This document shows positions 24,225 to 35,394 of a stretch of DNA of 64,000 bases, piece by piece (positions within the stretch are counted from its first letter, which is position 1; every line of letters starts with the position of its first letter). The translations under genes were made by a program, and so were the position numbers. Where the stretch lies: the NCBI GenBank assembly GCA_903813345.2, contig CAIIXF020000009.1, positions 14,644,347 to 14,708,346 of the forward strand, given 5' to 3'. Under the pieces are notes generated by a model. The model saw only the letters and a program-made list of their open reading frames with translations. It ran no database searches and was not told where the DNA came from. The stretch is from Owenia fusiformis (taxonomy: Eukaryota > Annelida > Polychaeta > Sabellida > Oweniidae).

Positions 24225-27200
24225 ATGATCTTGGCTGGAGTTAGCTTGAAATATGGCAGAGTATTACTCTTAAGACCTGTATCAAGTATTTGCACGTTCA
24301 ACATGTCGAAATATCGAAAGAAACACACTTGGGATAGAGATCAGAAAAAACTCCGAGTTCTGGTTGATATGGACTGTGTGCTAGCTGATTTTGAAACAAA
24401 CTTTTTGAAGCGATATAAAGAAAAATATCCAGACGAGCCATTTATACCTTTAGACAAAAGAAAGGGATTCTACCTTACAACCCAATATGAAAAGATTGGA
24501 GTCCATAATGTAAGTGCGATTGTTTAAGGTGCCATGGAAGTTAACAGAAAATGACGAAACAGGAAGTGAAAAATAATTTGCATTTTTAGACATTTTTTGA
24601 ACAAAGATAACAGAGTTCTGGTTTGACCTCCAGTCAATTTAACTATTTCCACATATCATTTACATGACCAGGATCACAATGTGCATGGTCAGAATGACCC
24701 TAAACATGATGAAATAACCTTTTTAGCCCTTTGAAAGTGTGACTGAAAAAAGCTAAGAGTAGGAGCGTAGGGATAGTCACTGAACAGAATCTTTTGAATT
24801 TTTCAGAAAATGTGCCCAATATAATGCTTTAAGGCGACGCTATATTAAATAAAAAGTACAAAAAATGACTGCCATATTTTTTTGATAAAGACACATGTTT
24901 TTAAAATCTGTTTACCTTGTATATGAATTGTGTATCTTGACTAATGAAACATGTCAAAGTTAACATCACACATAAACGCATTTTTCCAAACTATGAATTG
25001 GAGGTGCATGGATCCCCAAAGCTAGCATGAAGACAGAGGGGGAGAAACACCAGGGTTCAAAGATGACATACGCTTATAATGTAAATCTGTATTGAGATGA
25101 CACGGTCGCTGATTGGTCAAAAGTCGACAAACAAATGACGTCATCAATGGCGGTTTCAAAATTTTCGAAATACGCTTCGAATAATATTATGTTCATTTCT
25201 GGCGTGTTAACCAATATCATAGCTTCTCATTTCACATCAAGATAAAGAAAGGTGTACGGAATATGCCTATATCAATTAAAACATCCCATCGAAGTGTAGT
25301 ATTTGATAACTAGCCGATGAAAATTCGAACGAACGAAGGTGGTAAGCAAGAGAGGTACTTATGTCTGTCATCTTGAAACTCTGGGACTTTCCCTCCTCTT
25401 CATGAAGAGTGCGAAGTGAGGCTAATTTTTGAAAGTTTCAAGGAGTAGCCTTGCAACAGTCACACATTTGCAAGAGTCTAAAATTTCCACAAATCATCTT
25501 ACCTTACCAAGGAACAACGAAGGAGCACGAAAATGTGTACTTCTTGCATTGTTAGAGTATAATAAAGCTCAAACCATTGTGAATTCTAAATATTTCATGT
25601 CCACCATTTTGTTTCCTGGAACTATTTTTTAGTCCAGAGTTATCTTCATTCATGTTTCCATTGTTTATCATTCATAAAGCCTCTATCATGTATCTATCAT
25701 GATAATTACACTGTAATAGATAAAACATACAAGTGATAATCCATGCCACTTGGTGTAGTCACAAAACTTGCATGAGGATTAATCAGGAAGTCTAGAAGTA
25801 GTTCCGGCAAACAAAATGTGGACATGAAATATTTGGAATTTACAATGGTTTGAGGTTTATTATACTCTAACAATGCAAGAAGTGCACATTTTCATGCTCC
25901 TTCGTTGTTCCTGGGAAAGGTAAGATGATTTGTGGAAATTTTAGACTCTTGCAAATGTGTGACTGTTGCAAGGCTACTCCTTGAAACTTTCAAAAATTAC
26001 CCTCACTTCGCACTCTTCATGCTAGCTTTGGGGATCCATGCACCTCCAATTCATAGTTTGGAAAAATGCGTTTATGTGTGATGTTAACTTTGACATGCTC
26101 ATTAGTCAAGATACACAATTCATATATAAGGTAAACAGATTTTAAGGTTCAGCTGGAAAGTAACATTTTGGTAAAAAATTGCTATACCTCCACATGTTAT
26201 TTTCTGGTACAAAATTAAGTATGAAAGCATGTGTGTATTTCCTTGCTTTTTTCAGGAAAGTGTCATTACACTGTCTTCTTTTAGTAAACCTGGAAACAGG
26301 TCAATGGTAACTCATGTGTTGTCTGGAAACTTTGAAAGAAAATTTGGAAAAATAGAAAGTGTGAAATATCAGAATTTCCTGGAGTTCCCATTGAACCCCT
26401 ACTAGATATTCTTAAAGAAGACAATGTAATGATACTTTCCTGAAAAAAGCAAGGCAATAGACACATGTCTTCATACTTCATTGTGTACCAGAAAATAACA
26501 TGTGCTGGTATAGCAATATTTTACCAAAATGTTACTTTCCAGCTGTACCTTAAAAACATGTGTCTTTATCAAAAAAATATGGCAGTCATTTTTTGTACTT
26601 ATTATTTAATATAGCGTCGCCTTAACTGATACAATCTTTGAAATTTTAGAAAATTGTCTGAAACAAAAATGGCGGTCATAAAAAGGAAAATAGATCGCTT
26701 TTCAAATCAGTTTTTTCCTTTTTTTTCTTTTTCTATGAATGATATCAAATTTTCAAAGATTGTATCGTTTAGAGCAATATATTGGGCACATTTTCTGAAA
26801 AATTCAAAAGATTCTGTTCAGTGACCTTCCCTACGCTCCTACTTTTAGCTTTTTTTCAGTCACACTTTCAAAGGGCTAAAAAGGTTATTTCATCATGTTT
26901 AGGGTCATGGTCATGTAAATGACATGTGGAAATAGTTAAATTGACTGGAGGTCAAACCAGAACTCTGTTATCTTTGTTCAAAAAATGTCTTAAAATGCAA
27001 AAAAATTTGTCACTTCCTGTTTCGTCATTTCCAGTTAACTTCCATGGCACCTTAAATCGAAGACGACAAAACTGAGGTATTTTTGATCCCAGAACCATTT
27101 CAGTCACTTACGGGAAAGATCATCCACTAGACTAAGTTCTTTTCCACAAATGTTTATTTTGAGTTACCTTCTTCTAAGGTCACTATATCGTGGCCTTCGT

Positions 27201-30200
27201 CCAAAGAAAAATCCTGCACGTTTTTACTCTGCTGGATGTGAGTCATGTCGCTCTATATGGGTCATGTCGTAATCATAAATTTTGAAATCAAATGTTTGCC
27301 ATTTTTCCACATCACAATTTGAATTGCGAGTTTTGGTCTTATTACCTCACCAAAAATTCCAAAACTCCCATTCTGGATCGCTAACTTAGAATTTACAGCC
27401 AGTTTCTAATGTCAGACATAATGACATTTCATCCAGTTTTCGAATATCACCATTGTTCTTGGAGCCATTTTAATTTTAGGCGAAATCATGCAATATCTCA
27501 TCAAGGAGCCCACTCAGTTCCATTTTAATTCATGATATATTTATCTGACAATTTTTAAAATATTTAATAAATTTATAACACCCTTTCTGTCCTACTTTTC
27601 ATCTACATCCCTTTCCTTTCCCTGTCCAGGGATCTCAGCACTACACCCTAATCCTTGTGAGAGCCCTGCTGCCCATTATAACTATCCTCCCTTTTTCATC
27701 CCGTCCTTCTTTTTGTAAACCTGGTCAATGGTAGCTCCAGGATATGCTAATAATCGAGAAAATGGCTGCCTTTACTATTTTCTCAAAGTTTCTTAATAAC
27801 ACTGGATTGCCATTGACCTTTCACCAGATATAGTAAAAGAAGACAATGAAATGATACTTTCCTGAAAAAACAAGGAAAAAACAAATGTCTTCATACATAA
27901 TTTTGTACTAGAAAATCATATTTGCAGGTATAGCAATTTTTTCAAAAATGTTTTCCTTCCATCAGTGACTAAGAAATTCTGACTTGTTTTTTCACATATT
28001 AAACTACTCCATTTTGCAACTCCACAATAAGTTTCAGATGATTAGCACACCTTGATGCGGATTTATGAGCATTACAATATGTGTCGTCTATGCCTTTGCT
28101 GGCACAACTGGATCTTACAAAAAATGACACCCACCTTTTGTAACATAATTTTGGAAATAAATTATAATGACAACTGCATTATTTTCTGTTTAATTGAATG
28201 ATTTCAATTTCCTGAAAGTACAAGCCAAAGTCATTATTAGTATTTACAAAGTTAAGTTACAAAAGCTGGATGGCATTTTTTGTGTAGAATCAGTGTGTGT
28301 CTGTAAAGGAATGGACGACATTTAGAGCAAATGTTGTAATGCTCATAATATTTGACCCACTTGAGCAACACATCTGAAATTTCGTGAGGTGCTTTTGCAT
28401 TATGTCTATTTCAAATGTGCTAAAGGACAAGTCTAAATGTTAATAGACATACAAGTAATGCAACGTAAGGAGGGTGTCATCTTTTTGTGTCACCCTGTAT
28501 TATATATATATAAGTTGCTTATATTGTTTATCTTGGACTTGGATCATATGCTGAAACTGCATTTTAACTGGATGTATGTTTGTATATTGTAGGATAAGAT
28601 ATACAGTGTCATCAATGAGGAAGGCTTTTTCCTTACTCTTCCACCTATAGCAGGAGGCATTGAAGCCTTAAAAGAAATGTCAGGACTACCTGGGTAAGCT
28701 AACTTTGAATTAAAACAAATTATATTATCATGTCATCTCCACAAGTGGTTACTGTATGGTCTCCAACATTTTTGTGGAGAGTGTGTTTGGTACTAAGTGT
28801 CTGGCATATGGCAGTTGGCAGACAGTGAGGAAGGCTCACAATCTGTAGCAAATGGAGAAAAGGTGACATTTTTTGGATGCCTTGTGTACATTTGCACATT
28901 TGAAGATTTATATACAGCGGCAAGAAGTCAATCACACAATGTAAGAGAAATCTTGGACTTTAAAGTATTGTATATTCATTTTCCAAAATTTGAAGTATTA
29001 GTGTAATTGGCAAATCTAAAAGGTTTTATAATATGAATCATAGAAAAATAATTATCCCATCAAACAAAGTTTGGTGAGATAAAGGGAACAGCTCTGTCTG
29101 TCCGTCCATACGTCCGTCCTCACCATTCTGTCCGTGTGATTACTCAAATACAGTTGCCCTTATTGTGTTCATATTTTGTACACATATTAGAAGTTCTGTT
29201 AAATTTTGATACAAAATAAATTCCATATTAAACTACCTTAGACTAGGCTAAACTGACATAGCATACATGTAGAATAATGAATATATTAAATGGAATATTT
29301 TCACATATCAGATATGTGTAGATAATTAGTGTTTGGAAATAATTTTGTTTTAATTCAACATACGAGGGGTGATCAATAAGTAATGGACGCTTTTTTACAC
29401 AGATACTTTTTATGGACCAATCCCTTTGATTTTCCTACTAGTGATACATCATTCAATTATCTATCAATTTTGAAGATTTGAAGACAAAATATATAATTCA
29501 TGTTGATCTATCCTTATTTCCGTGAAGGAGGTACAGGTACCCCGGGACCGACATTTACGTCACATATTCAGTTTTTAGCCAGTTTGGCAAATTTCAGCTA
29601 CGTTTAAACTTTTTTTTATGCAACAAGTGTTGTGTTGTTTGAAAGATTTTGCTGACTGGTTACATGTAAACAGTAAGTTATGTGATGTCTGAATGTTGTA
29701 TGGTCGGGGTTTGCAGGTCAATTCGAGGAAGCATTGTGGAAGAAGGGGTTAGTGAGAGAAGGAAACACCCCACTCCATATGGACAATTCACCTGCCCATA
29801 TATCTCAAAATGTTCAGAAAACAAATCCATGGACCCTAAAATTGAGCCCTTTGTCAATGCACCATATTGTCTAGATCTGCCCACATGTGATTTATTTATT
29901 TATTCCTTTACTACTTATTTCTATAGAGAAGGGACGCAGGTTTATTGACATTGATGAAATAAAACAACCCGTGCAACTGCATCTTGCTACCATGTCAGAG
30001 AATAGATTCAGCCTTGTCTCACAATCTTGAGTCAAGAGGATGAGGAATTGTGTACATGTTGAACTTGATGGAACCTATGTAGAGGGCCCTGTAGAATGAA
30101 TGTGGCATGAATACCACATAGTGATGATAAAATATTCAAAATCAACTATGGCATAACAAAATGGGGCAATTCATGACCATAATGGTTAGTTTTGTTCAGC

Positions 30201-33200
30201 CTGCATTCAACTGCGTTGCATGTTAAACAAGCTAAAACAACTTCAGAATGTTTGACGTAAATGTTGGTCTCGGGGTACCTATACCTCCTTCATGGAAATA
30301 AAGATATATCAAAATATATTACATGTTTTGTTTTCAAATCTTCAGAGTTGATAGATAATTGAATGATGTATCACTGGTAAGAAAATCGAAGGTATTGGTC
30401 TATAAAAAGCATCCGTGTAAAAAAGCGTCCATTACTTATTGATCACCCCTCGTATTATTCTGTTGACAATTTAATTGTCTTTGTTTTCATATATTATAAA
30501 TTGCTTTATTTTATGTAAAGTTAACTGATTTTTTAATATTTGGTCTTGTTTATTGGCCCACCATACACTTCACTAGGGGGTATGATGATATACATGTAGC
30601 TCATCCAGAAGCGATAAATTCACGGTTTTAGTTCCTCACTATTGATGCAACAACACCACTATGTTTATTATCAATGATGCAAAAACACCAATGTGCTCAT
30701 GCAACAATGCCAAAGTCTTTATCAAAGTTAAAAGAATATACAAGTTACAACAATATACAAGCTTGAACATATTAATAGTATTTAATCACATATTATGATA
30801 TTGTAGTACATGTAAGTTTACTAAGTAAGTTAATCACTTTCTAAATGACATCGACAGACACTAATGTGGTCCCAAGTCTGGAGGCCTGTGTTCGGAGGCT
30901 TGTGTTCGGAGGATGTCCCAAATCTTGAACTAAACAACTTAAACGTAGATTGATTATTTAATAAAATAGATTTCCTGTTTAGCTGTGTTTATTATGTCAC
31001 CACCAAAAGTGACCAAAAGTGGTGACATATTGTTATGGTCTCTGTTTTTTTGCGACGGCGGTTGGAGGTTGGCGTCCGGCGTCTGTAACAATTTCTTACA
31101 ACTTCCTATAACTTAACAAATACTGTTTAGACTGACTTCAATTTTTTTCAAAATCATCTACATGTTCTCAGAAATTCAAATCTGACTTTAGATTTGACTT
31201 TATATTTGACATTTGACCTTCAAATCTGACTTTAGATTTGACATTTGACCTTCAATGACCTTCTCAAGGTCAAAAAAGTCAAAAAGGTCTGTTTTCAACT
31301 TGCTTCAAATTGACCAAGGAGGATTGGCTCCCAGAGTCCACCACCGATATTCTGTCCCATATATGGGTATGTCGTAATACAAAATTCGAATTCAAACAGC
31401 CGCCATTTTGTTCACTTCAACATTTAAATCGTGAATTTTGGTCTTATTTCCAAACGAAAAATTCCAAAACTCACAAGAAATGATCGAGATATTGGTTCGA
31501 ATCTTTTGAACTGTTTATTTTGAATTTATAGTCGGTTTTAATTTCAGAAAATAACGACATTTCGACGTTTTCATTGTTGGAAAATATCGAGTTTCGATCC
31601 TGGGAGCCAATCCTCCTTGAAATTGACTAAATTTTTTTTTTAAATCATCTACATGTTCTCAGAAATTCAAATCTGACTTAAGATTTGACTTAAAATTTGA
31701 CATTTGACCTTCAATGACCTTCTCAAGGTCAAAAAAGGTCAAAAAGGTCTGTTTTCAACTTGCTTCAAATTGACTAAAACATTTTTTCAAAATCATCTAT
31801 GTGTTCTCAGAAATTCAAATCTGACTTTAGATTTGACTTAAGATTTGACATTTGACCTTCAATGACCTTCTCAAAGTAAAAAAAGGTCAAAAAGGTCTTT
31901 TTTCAACTTGCTTCAAATTGACTAATTTTTTTTTCAAAATCATCTACATGTTCTCAGAAATTCAAATCTGACTTTAGATTTGACATTTGACCTTTAATGA
32001 CCTTCTCAAGGTCAAAAAAGGTCAAAAAGGTCTGTTTTCAACTTGCTTCAAAAGCATCTACAATTGTACATCTTTTCAGAAGTTCAAATTTGACTTTACA
32101 AGTTCTCAGAAGTTCAAATCTGACTTTAGATTTGACCTTTGACCTTCAATGACCTTCTCAAGGTCAAAAGGTATTTTCCAACTTGCTTTAAATTGACCAA
32201 ATTGTTTTAGGTGGTGACATTTTGTCATGTTAATGCCTTGTTGAAAATATTACATTTAGCTTTTTACACTTTTCATGTTTTTGTCAAGTCAATATTTCTG
32301 ATTTTGGTCTGATTTTATTTACAGAGAACTAATATAATTATGGAAACAGATATCAGACATTTTTGTGTTGTACAGTCCCCTCCAAAAGTTTGGCAACCTT
32401 AGCTCCCTCATTGAACTACATGTTAAAGCCTCTTTATATTTGAATTTTTATTTACTTGACCCGGGAGGAAAATACATGCTTGAAATGTAGCTAGACTTCA
32501 TTTCCAATGCCTCCAATTTTTCTCTCAATTACAAAAGGTTGAAAATTGATGATTTTGATGATCAGGATATCTATCCAGTAAAAGATTCACAAAAAAATGT
32601 GTATAGAAAATTGAATTATCTAACTTTTTGTATGCTGAGTGTTCAGCTTACTTTTTGAATACTAAAATTACAGAGCTTAAACTCATTTTTGAAAATCCTT
32701 TTCGCCTCCTGTGTTATTGCAATGGGAGGAGTTTTTTGAAAAATAATTTTGACTTTGAATATTTTTTAAAACCTGAAGAAACGTATCAATTTTTTATTCA
32801 ATAAAGATAGCAAATTCAATTGACTACCTAACTTGTATTTTTTACAAGAACTCAGATGGATGAATATTCTGTCATATGACTTGTGGCAAACATACCATTT
32901 CCCATTGGATTACATCGGAATGTCGATTTTCAAAAATTCATTAGATTTATCATCAATTTTCAACCTATTGTAATTGAGGTAAAATTTGGTAAAATTTGGA
33001 AGCATAGGAAATGAAGTCAATTTACATTTCCATCAATATCATAGTATTTTCCTCGTAGGTTATGTTATTTTTTTTTTTTAAATAACATTTATTTACAATA
33101 ACAATACAATGCAATTACAATAACATCATTCATACAAAATAAACATACCAGTCTTACATATTTAATATCTTTTGTTTGTTAAACTCGCTTTTAATATTAC

Positions 33201-35076
33201 CTAAATAATTCTGGCAGTTGAAAATTTGGATTGTTTTTCTGGCTATTAGAACATCTTTATAATTAGAACATGTTTGAAGACCTAAAATTTGTTCATCTGT
33301 CAAATTGAAATTATTCCAAATATCTTTAACTTTATTACATTTAATAAAATGATGTACAATAGTGTCATTTACTCCACAATGGTCACATAAAGGAGAGTTT
33401 TTATTAATTTTGAACTTGAACAGGACCGAATTACAAGGATAGATATTGTGAAGTGATTTCCAATGTAAAATACGGAACGCATTTTCATTGGTACAATTAT
33501 GAGCTCGCAACCAAGAGCTTTTATCAATTTTTACATTGTTCATTAAAACATCCACATTTCTACGTTTGACAAATTCATTCCTAAAATCTGAACTGGTACA
33601 TTGTGTCATGTCTTTACCCATGAATAAAGTTATGTACTTGAGGTTATGTAAATAAAAATTCAAATATAAAGAGGCTGCAACACGTAGTTCAATGGGGGGT
33701 GCTAAGGTTGCTAAACTTTTGGAGGGGTGTGTATATTTGATCATATGTTTATAAATGTGTATATTTGATAGATGCATTAACTTCAGAATAGGTTCACCTA
33801 GGTATAAAAGAGTATAAAACGAAGCGACACGTTTTTTAGATAAACAATATAATATGAATGTCCAATATAATATTACAACCCCTAAGATTAGTGTTCCGCT
33901 CCCAAATTACCTTTTTTGCGACCTAAATCCTATTACATTATGGCTTAACAATATGCCATACATTGGTGTTGTTGCATCATTGCTCAAATGTAGAGGAGTG
34001 TTTTTGCATCTTCGGTTTGGTGCTGTTGCATCAATAGTGAGGAACTAAAACCATGAATTAATCGCTTCTTGATGATGCTACATGTATACCAATGACAGTT
34101 ATTTAAAACATAGATCATGCACTAACTGACATGTATGGTTATTGAGAAACTCATCTTAGAAACAGGTTTAAATTGGGAAAACGAAATATCTTACGAAAAT
34201 ATGTCACTGGAAGGCTTGACATCTTGAAAATTCATAGACAAGTGAAGTGTCACTGGGGGGTATCGTGATGCAACAACACCATTGCACCACGATACCTCCC
34301 AGTGACACTTCACTTGTCTATGAATTTTCAAGGTATTATACTTTTACAAGCATGATGATGGGTTAGAAGAAAGAACCAATGAAGGTTTTTAAGTTAAGCA
34401 GAGTTTTGAACCTTTGACAGAAAAATAGCTGTTGAATCATCAGATATAAGATTATCATGAACCTACAATGTGGCCATTACTTTTCCTACTACTGTACATG
34501 TATCTAGAAATATAGGATATAATTTCAGGGTAGATGTGTTTCTGTGCACCAGTCCAGTCATAAACTACCAGTTTTGTGTCAAGGAAAAGTATGACTGGGT
34601 TCAGAAATATCTTGGAAAAGACTGGGTTGAGAAATTGATTCTTACACGAGATAAGACAATCATTCATGGTGATCTTCTTATTGATGACAGGCCAAGAATA
34701 AAAGGTACGTTAGTTTTAACAGTAGCATACACACATTAGTTCCAAAATGTTCACTGGCTAGCTGTCCAGCCAGGTCTAACTCAGGTTTCACATACACATC
34801 ACTCGACATCAGCCACATAAAACATATTTAAAAAAGTAGTTTTAGTTGGGAACCATGTTTGTTCATGATATAGTCAATCCTGGATATGTTGACGCTTGCA
34901 TACATTTTATTACAGGGTGTGAACATGAGCCTCTCTGGAGACAAGTTCTGTTCTCCGCATGTCATAACAAGACATACAAAATCAGCAATGAGATTCGCTT
35001 AGACAGTTGGGACACTAATCTATGGCTACCAATGATTTTAGAGGCTCAAAAACGAAAGTCCTCAGAAGTTCAATGA
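24225..35076 (+). CDS. 5'(3')-deoxyribonucleotidase (NT5C/NT5M family)
   Basis: HAD-superfamily phosphatase that dephosphorylates dUMP, dTMP and other nucleoside monophosphates in cytosol (NT5C) or mitochondria (NT5M). Exons 24225-24509, 28593-28693, 34529-34704 and 34916-35076, GT/AG and phase-consistent, give 240 aa plus stop. HAD motifs: VDMDCVLADF with nucleophile and acid Asp48/Asp50, FLCTSP with Thr136/Ser137, TRDKT with Lys171, and LLIDDRP with Asp181/Asp182. The family usually has Gly where Cys51 stands. The first ATG has an in-frame stop 21 nt upstream. It adds 26 residues free of acidic residues with three basic ones, which could target mitochondria. A start at Met27 (24303) would give a cytosolic form. 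The gene spans 10.9 kb because introns 1 and 2 hold nested transposons. Confidence 0.93.
24528..27051. mobile_element. Outer TTAA-flanked inverted-repeat element
   Basis: Ends GGTGCCATGGAAGTTAAC and GTTAACTTCCATGGCACC [left end has an extra base pattern], flanked by TTAA (24524-24527, 27052-27055). The arms are about 300 bp and nearly complementary (CACTTCCTGTTTCGTCATTT and its complement, ATGTTTAGGGTCA and its complement). A second TTAA element (24833-26621) lies inside its left arm. Without that the element is about 730 bp. piggyBac-type target; no transposase seen. Confidence 0.75.
24833..26621. mobile_element. Inner TTAA-flanked element, itself largely palindromic
   Basis: Ends GGCGACGCTATATT and AATATAGCGTCGCC, flanked by TTAA (24829-24832, 26622-26625). 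Inverted blocks include 24843-25035 with 26022-26140 and 26560-26615, 25425-25632 with 25785-25990, and a shorter pair near 26260 and 26440. No intact transposase. It lies in intron 1 of the nucleotidase gene. Confidence 0.75.
27230..27490. mobile_element. Diverged relative of the CAAGGAGGATTGG hAT MITE
   Basis: Shares the order of words with the MITE at 31315: ATGTCGTAAT, GCCATTTT.CCA, GAGTTTTGGTCTTATT, AAAATTCCAAAACTC and CATTGTTCTTGGAGCCA. The ends are eroded. Confidence 0.5.
28020..28499. repeat. Inverted repeat and a lone CAGGGTG-type end
   Basis: Arms containing GCATTACAATATGTGTCGTC (about 28070) and the partly complementary CGACATTTAGAGCAAATGTTGTAATGC (about 28316-28342) form a fold-back. 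The segment ends in GTGTCACCCTGTA (28487-28499), which matches the outer end of the elements at 36022 and 53172. No left partner was seen. Confidence 0.4.
29055..29200 (+). mobile_element. Helitron 5' end fragment
   Basis: Starts A|TCCCATCAAACAAAGTTTGG and continues through a short GTCCGTCC run and ACTCAAATACAGTTGCCC then TTGTTCATATTTTGTACACA-like sequence. This matches the first 150 bp of the Helitrons at 54451 and 57501. Tandem core and 3' end are absent. Confidence 0.65.
29363..30452 (+). pseudogene. Mariner-like element with ~200 bp TIRs, transposase decayed
   Basis: TA-flanked (29361-29362, 30453-30454). TIRs begin CGAGGGGTGATCAATAAGTA and extend about 205 bp on each side (to about 29567, from about 30250). 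Inside, broken frames at 29760-29950 still show MDNSPAHISQ and APYCLDLPTCDLF, corresponding to the DN.PAH and PPYSPDLAPCDFF regions of mariner transposases around the last two catalytic Asp residues. Frameshifts and a stop separate them. Intron 2 of the nucleotidase gene. Confidence 0.8.
30577..30720 (+). repeat. GATGCAACAACACC repeat, inverted relative to 33955-34090
   Basis: Contains AGCGATAAATTCACGGTTTT, AGTTCCTCACTATTGATGCA and alternating GATGCAA/AACACC words. The reverse complement occurs at about 33955-34090, next to a near-perfect hairpin at 34223-34332. Confidence 0.55.
30994..32242 (-). mobile_element. Element A, copy 2 (reverse orientation)
   Basis: The reverse complement of element A copy 1: terminal hairpin at 30994-31028 (slightly enlarged by an internal TTTTGGTCAC duplication), then ACGCC-type spacer, CTTACAACTTCCTATAACTT, about five tandem units, and the 5' end at about 32242 (ATGTTAATGCCTTGTTG). 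A 305 bp hAT MITE is inserted in the array. Intron 2 of the nucleotidase gene. Confidence 0.75.
31315..31619. mobile_element. hAT-type MITE inserted in element A
   Basis: TIRs CAAGGAGGATTGGCTCCCAG and CTGGGAGCCAATCCTCCTTG, with an exact 8 bp target duplication AAATTGAC (31307-31314, 31620-31627). The target is a known piece of the tandem unit, so the empty site can be seen in neighbouring units. An 8 bp duplication indicates hAT. Confidence 0.85.
32373..33731. mobile_element. TA-flanked Tc1/mariner-type element split by a LINE
   Basis: Ends CAGTCCCCTCCAAAAGTTTG and the complement of CAAACTTTTGGAGGGG, TA on both sides (32371-32372, 33732-33733). The arms pair far inward (GCCTCTTTATATTTGAATTT left, its complement at about 33656-33676; ATCAATTTTCAACC right with its complement left). 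The right arm is interrupted by a LINE end (33066-33640). Element length without it is about 775 bp. No transposase. Confidence 0.75.
33066..33640 (-). mobile_element. 5'-truncated LINE (non-LTR retrotransposon) 3' end
   Basis: On the minus strand an open frame of about 160 codons ends at 33154, followed by a 3' tail and poly(A) (T run at 33068-33079). It is flanked by a direct repeat AGGTTATGT (33057-33065, 33641-33649). The frame contains FRILHWKSLHNIYPCNS and SPLCDHCGVNDTIVHHFIKC, the zinc-finger-like Cys/His segment (zf-RVT) that follows reverse transcriptase in many LINEs. The visible frame continues upstream into the interrupted TIR element, so its first ~46 codons are not LINE. Confidence 0.8.
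34223..34332. repeat. Near-perfect 110 bp hairpin
   Basis: Arms of about 45 bp: CTTGAAAATTCATAGACAAG then TGAAGTGTCACTGGG on the left, exactly mirrored on the right. The loop holds ATGCAACAACACCATTG, a word of the adjacent GATGCAACAACACC repeat. Intron 2 of the nucleotidase gene, sense orientation transcribed. Confidence 0.8.
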
Positions 35077-35339
35077 GTTTTTAGAGTTTTGATATTTTAT
35101 AGTTTTTAAGAGGAGTATAGTCATCACATAACATTTTAGATCCTTAGCTAATCATTTAGATATATCAAATTACAATTAAAACAGAAAATCTTCATTTACA
35201 CTTATTTCTTTAATACTCATTTTTTTGTTACACTTGTGAACTATAGTTCTATCTATCTAGAACTATTACCCTTTAGTAAAATCAAATTCACTTGAAGAAT
35301 GTGTAAGTCTTATTGTACTCTTCAGGCTGGCTGAAATCT

Positions 35340-35394
35340 CAAGGAGGATTGGCTCCCAGAATGCCACATCGATATTCTGCCCCAATCCTCCTTG
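35340..35394. mobile_element. 55 bp minimal derivative of the hAT MITE
   Basis: Consists almost only of the two ends of the MITE at 31315 (CAAGGAGGATTGGCTCCCAG ... CCCCAATCCTCCTTG) and is flanked by CTGAAATCT on both sides (35331-35339, 35395-35403). The direct flank repeat shows it moved or was inserted as a unit. Confidence 0.75.

Noticed and set aside
33854..34048. 64-codon open frame
   Set aside because: Lies in the GATGCAACAACACC repeat of the nucleotidase intron; not bounded by splice sites in phase.
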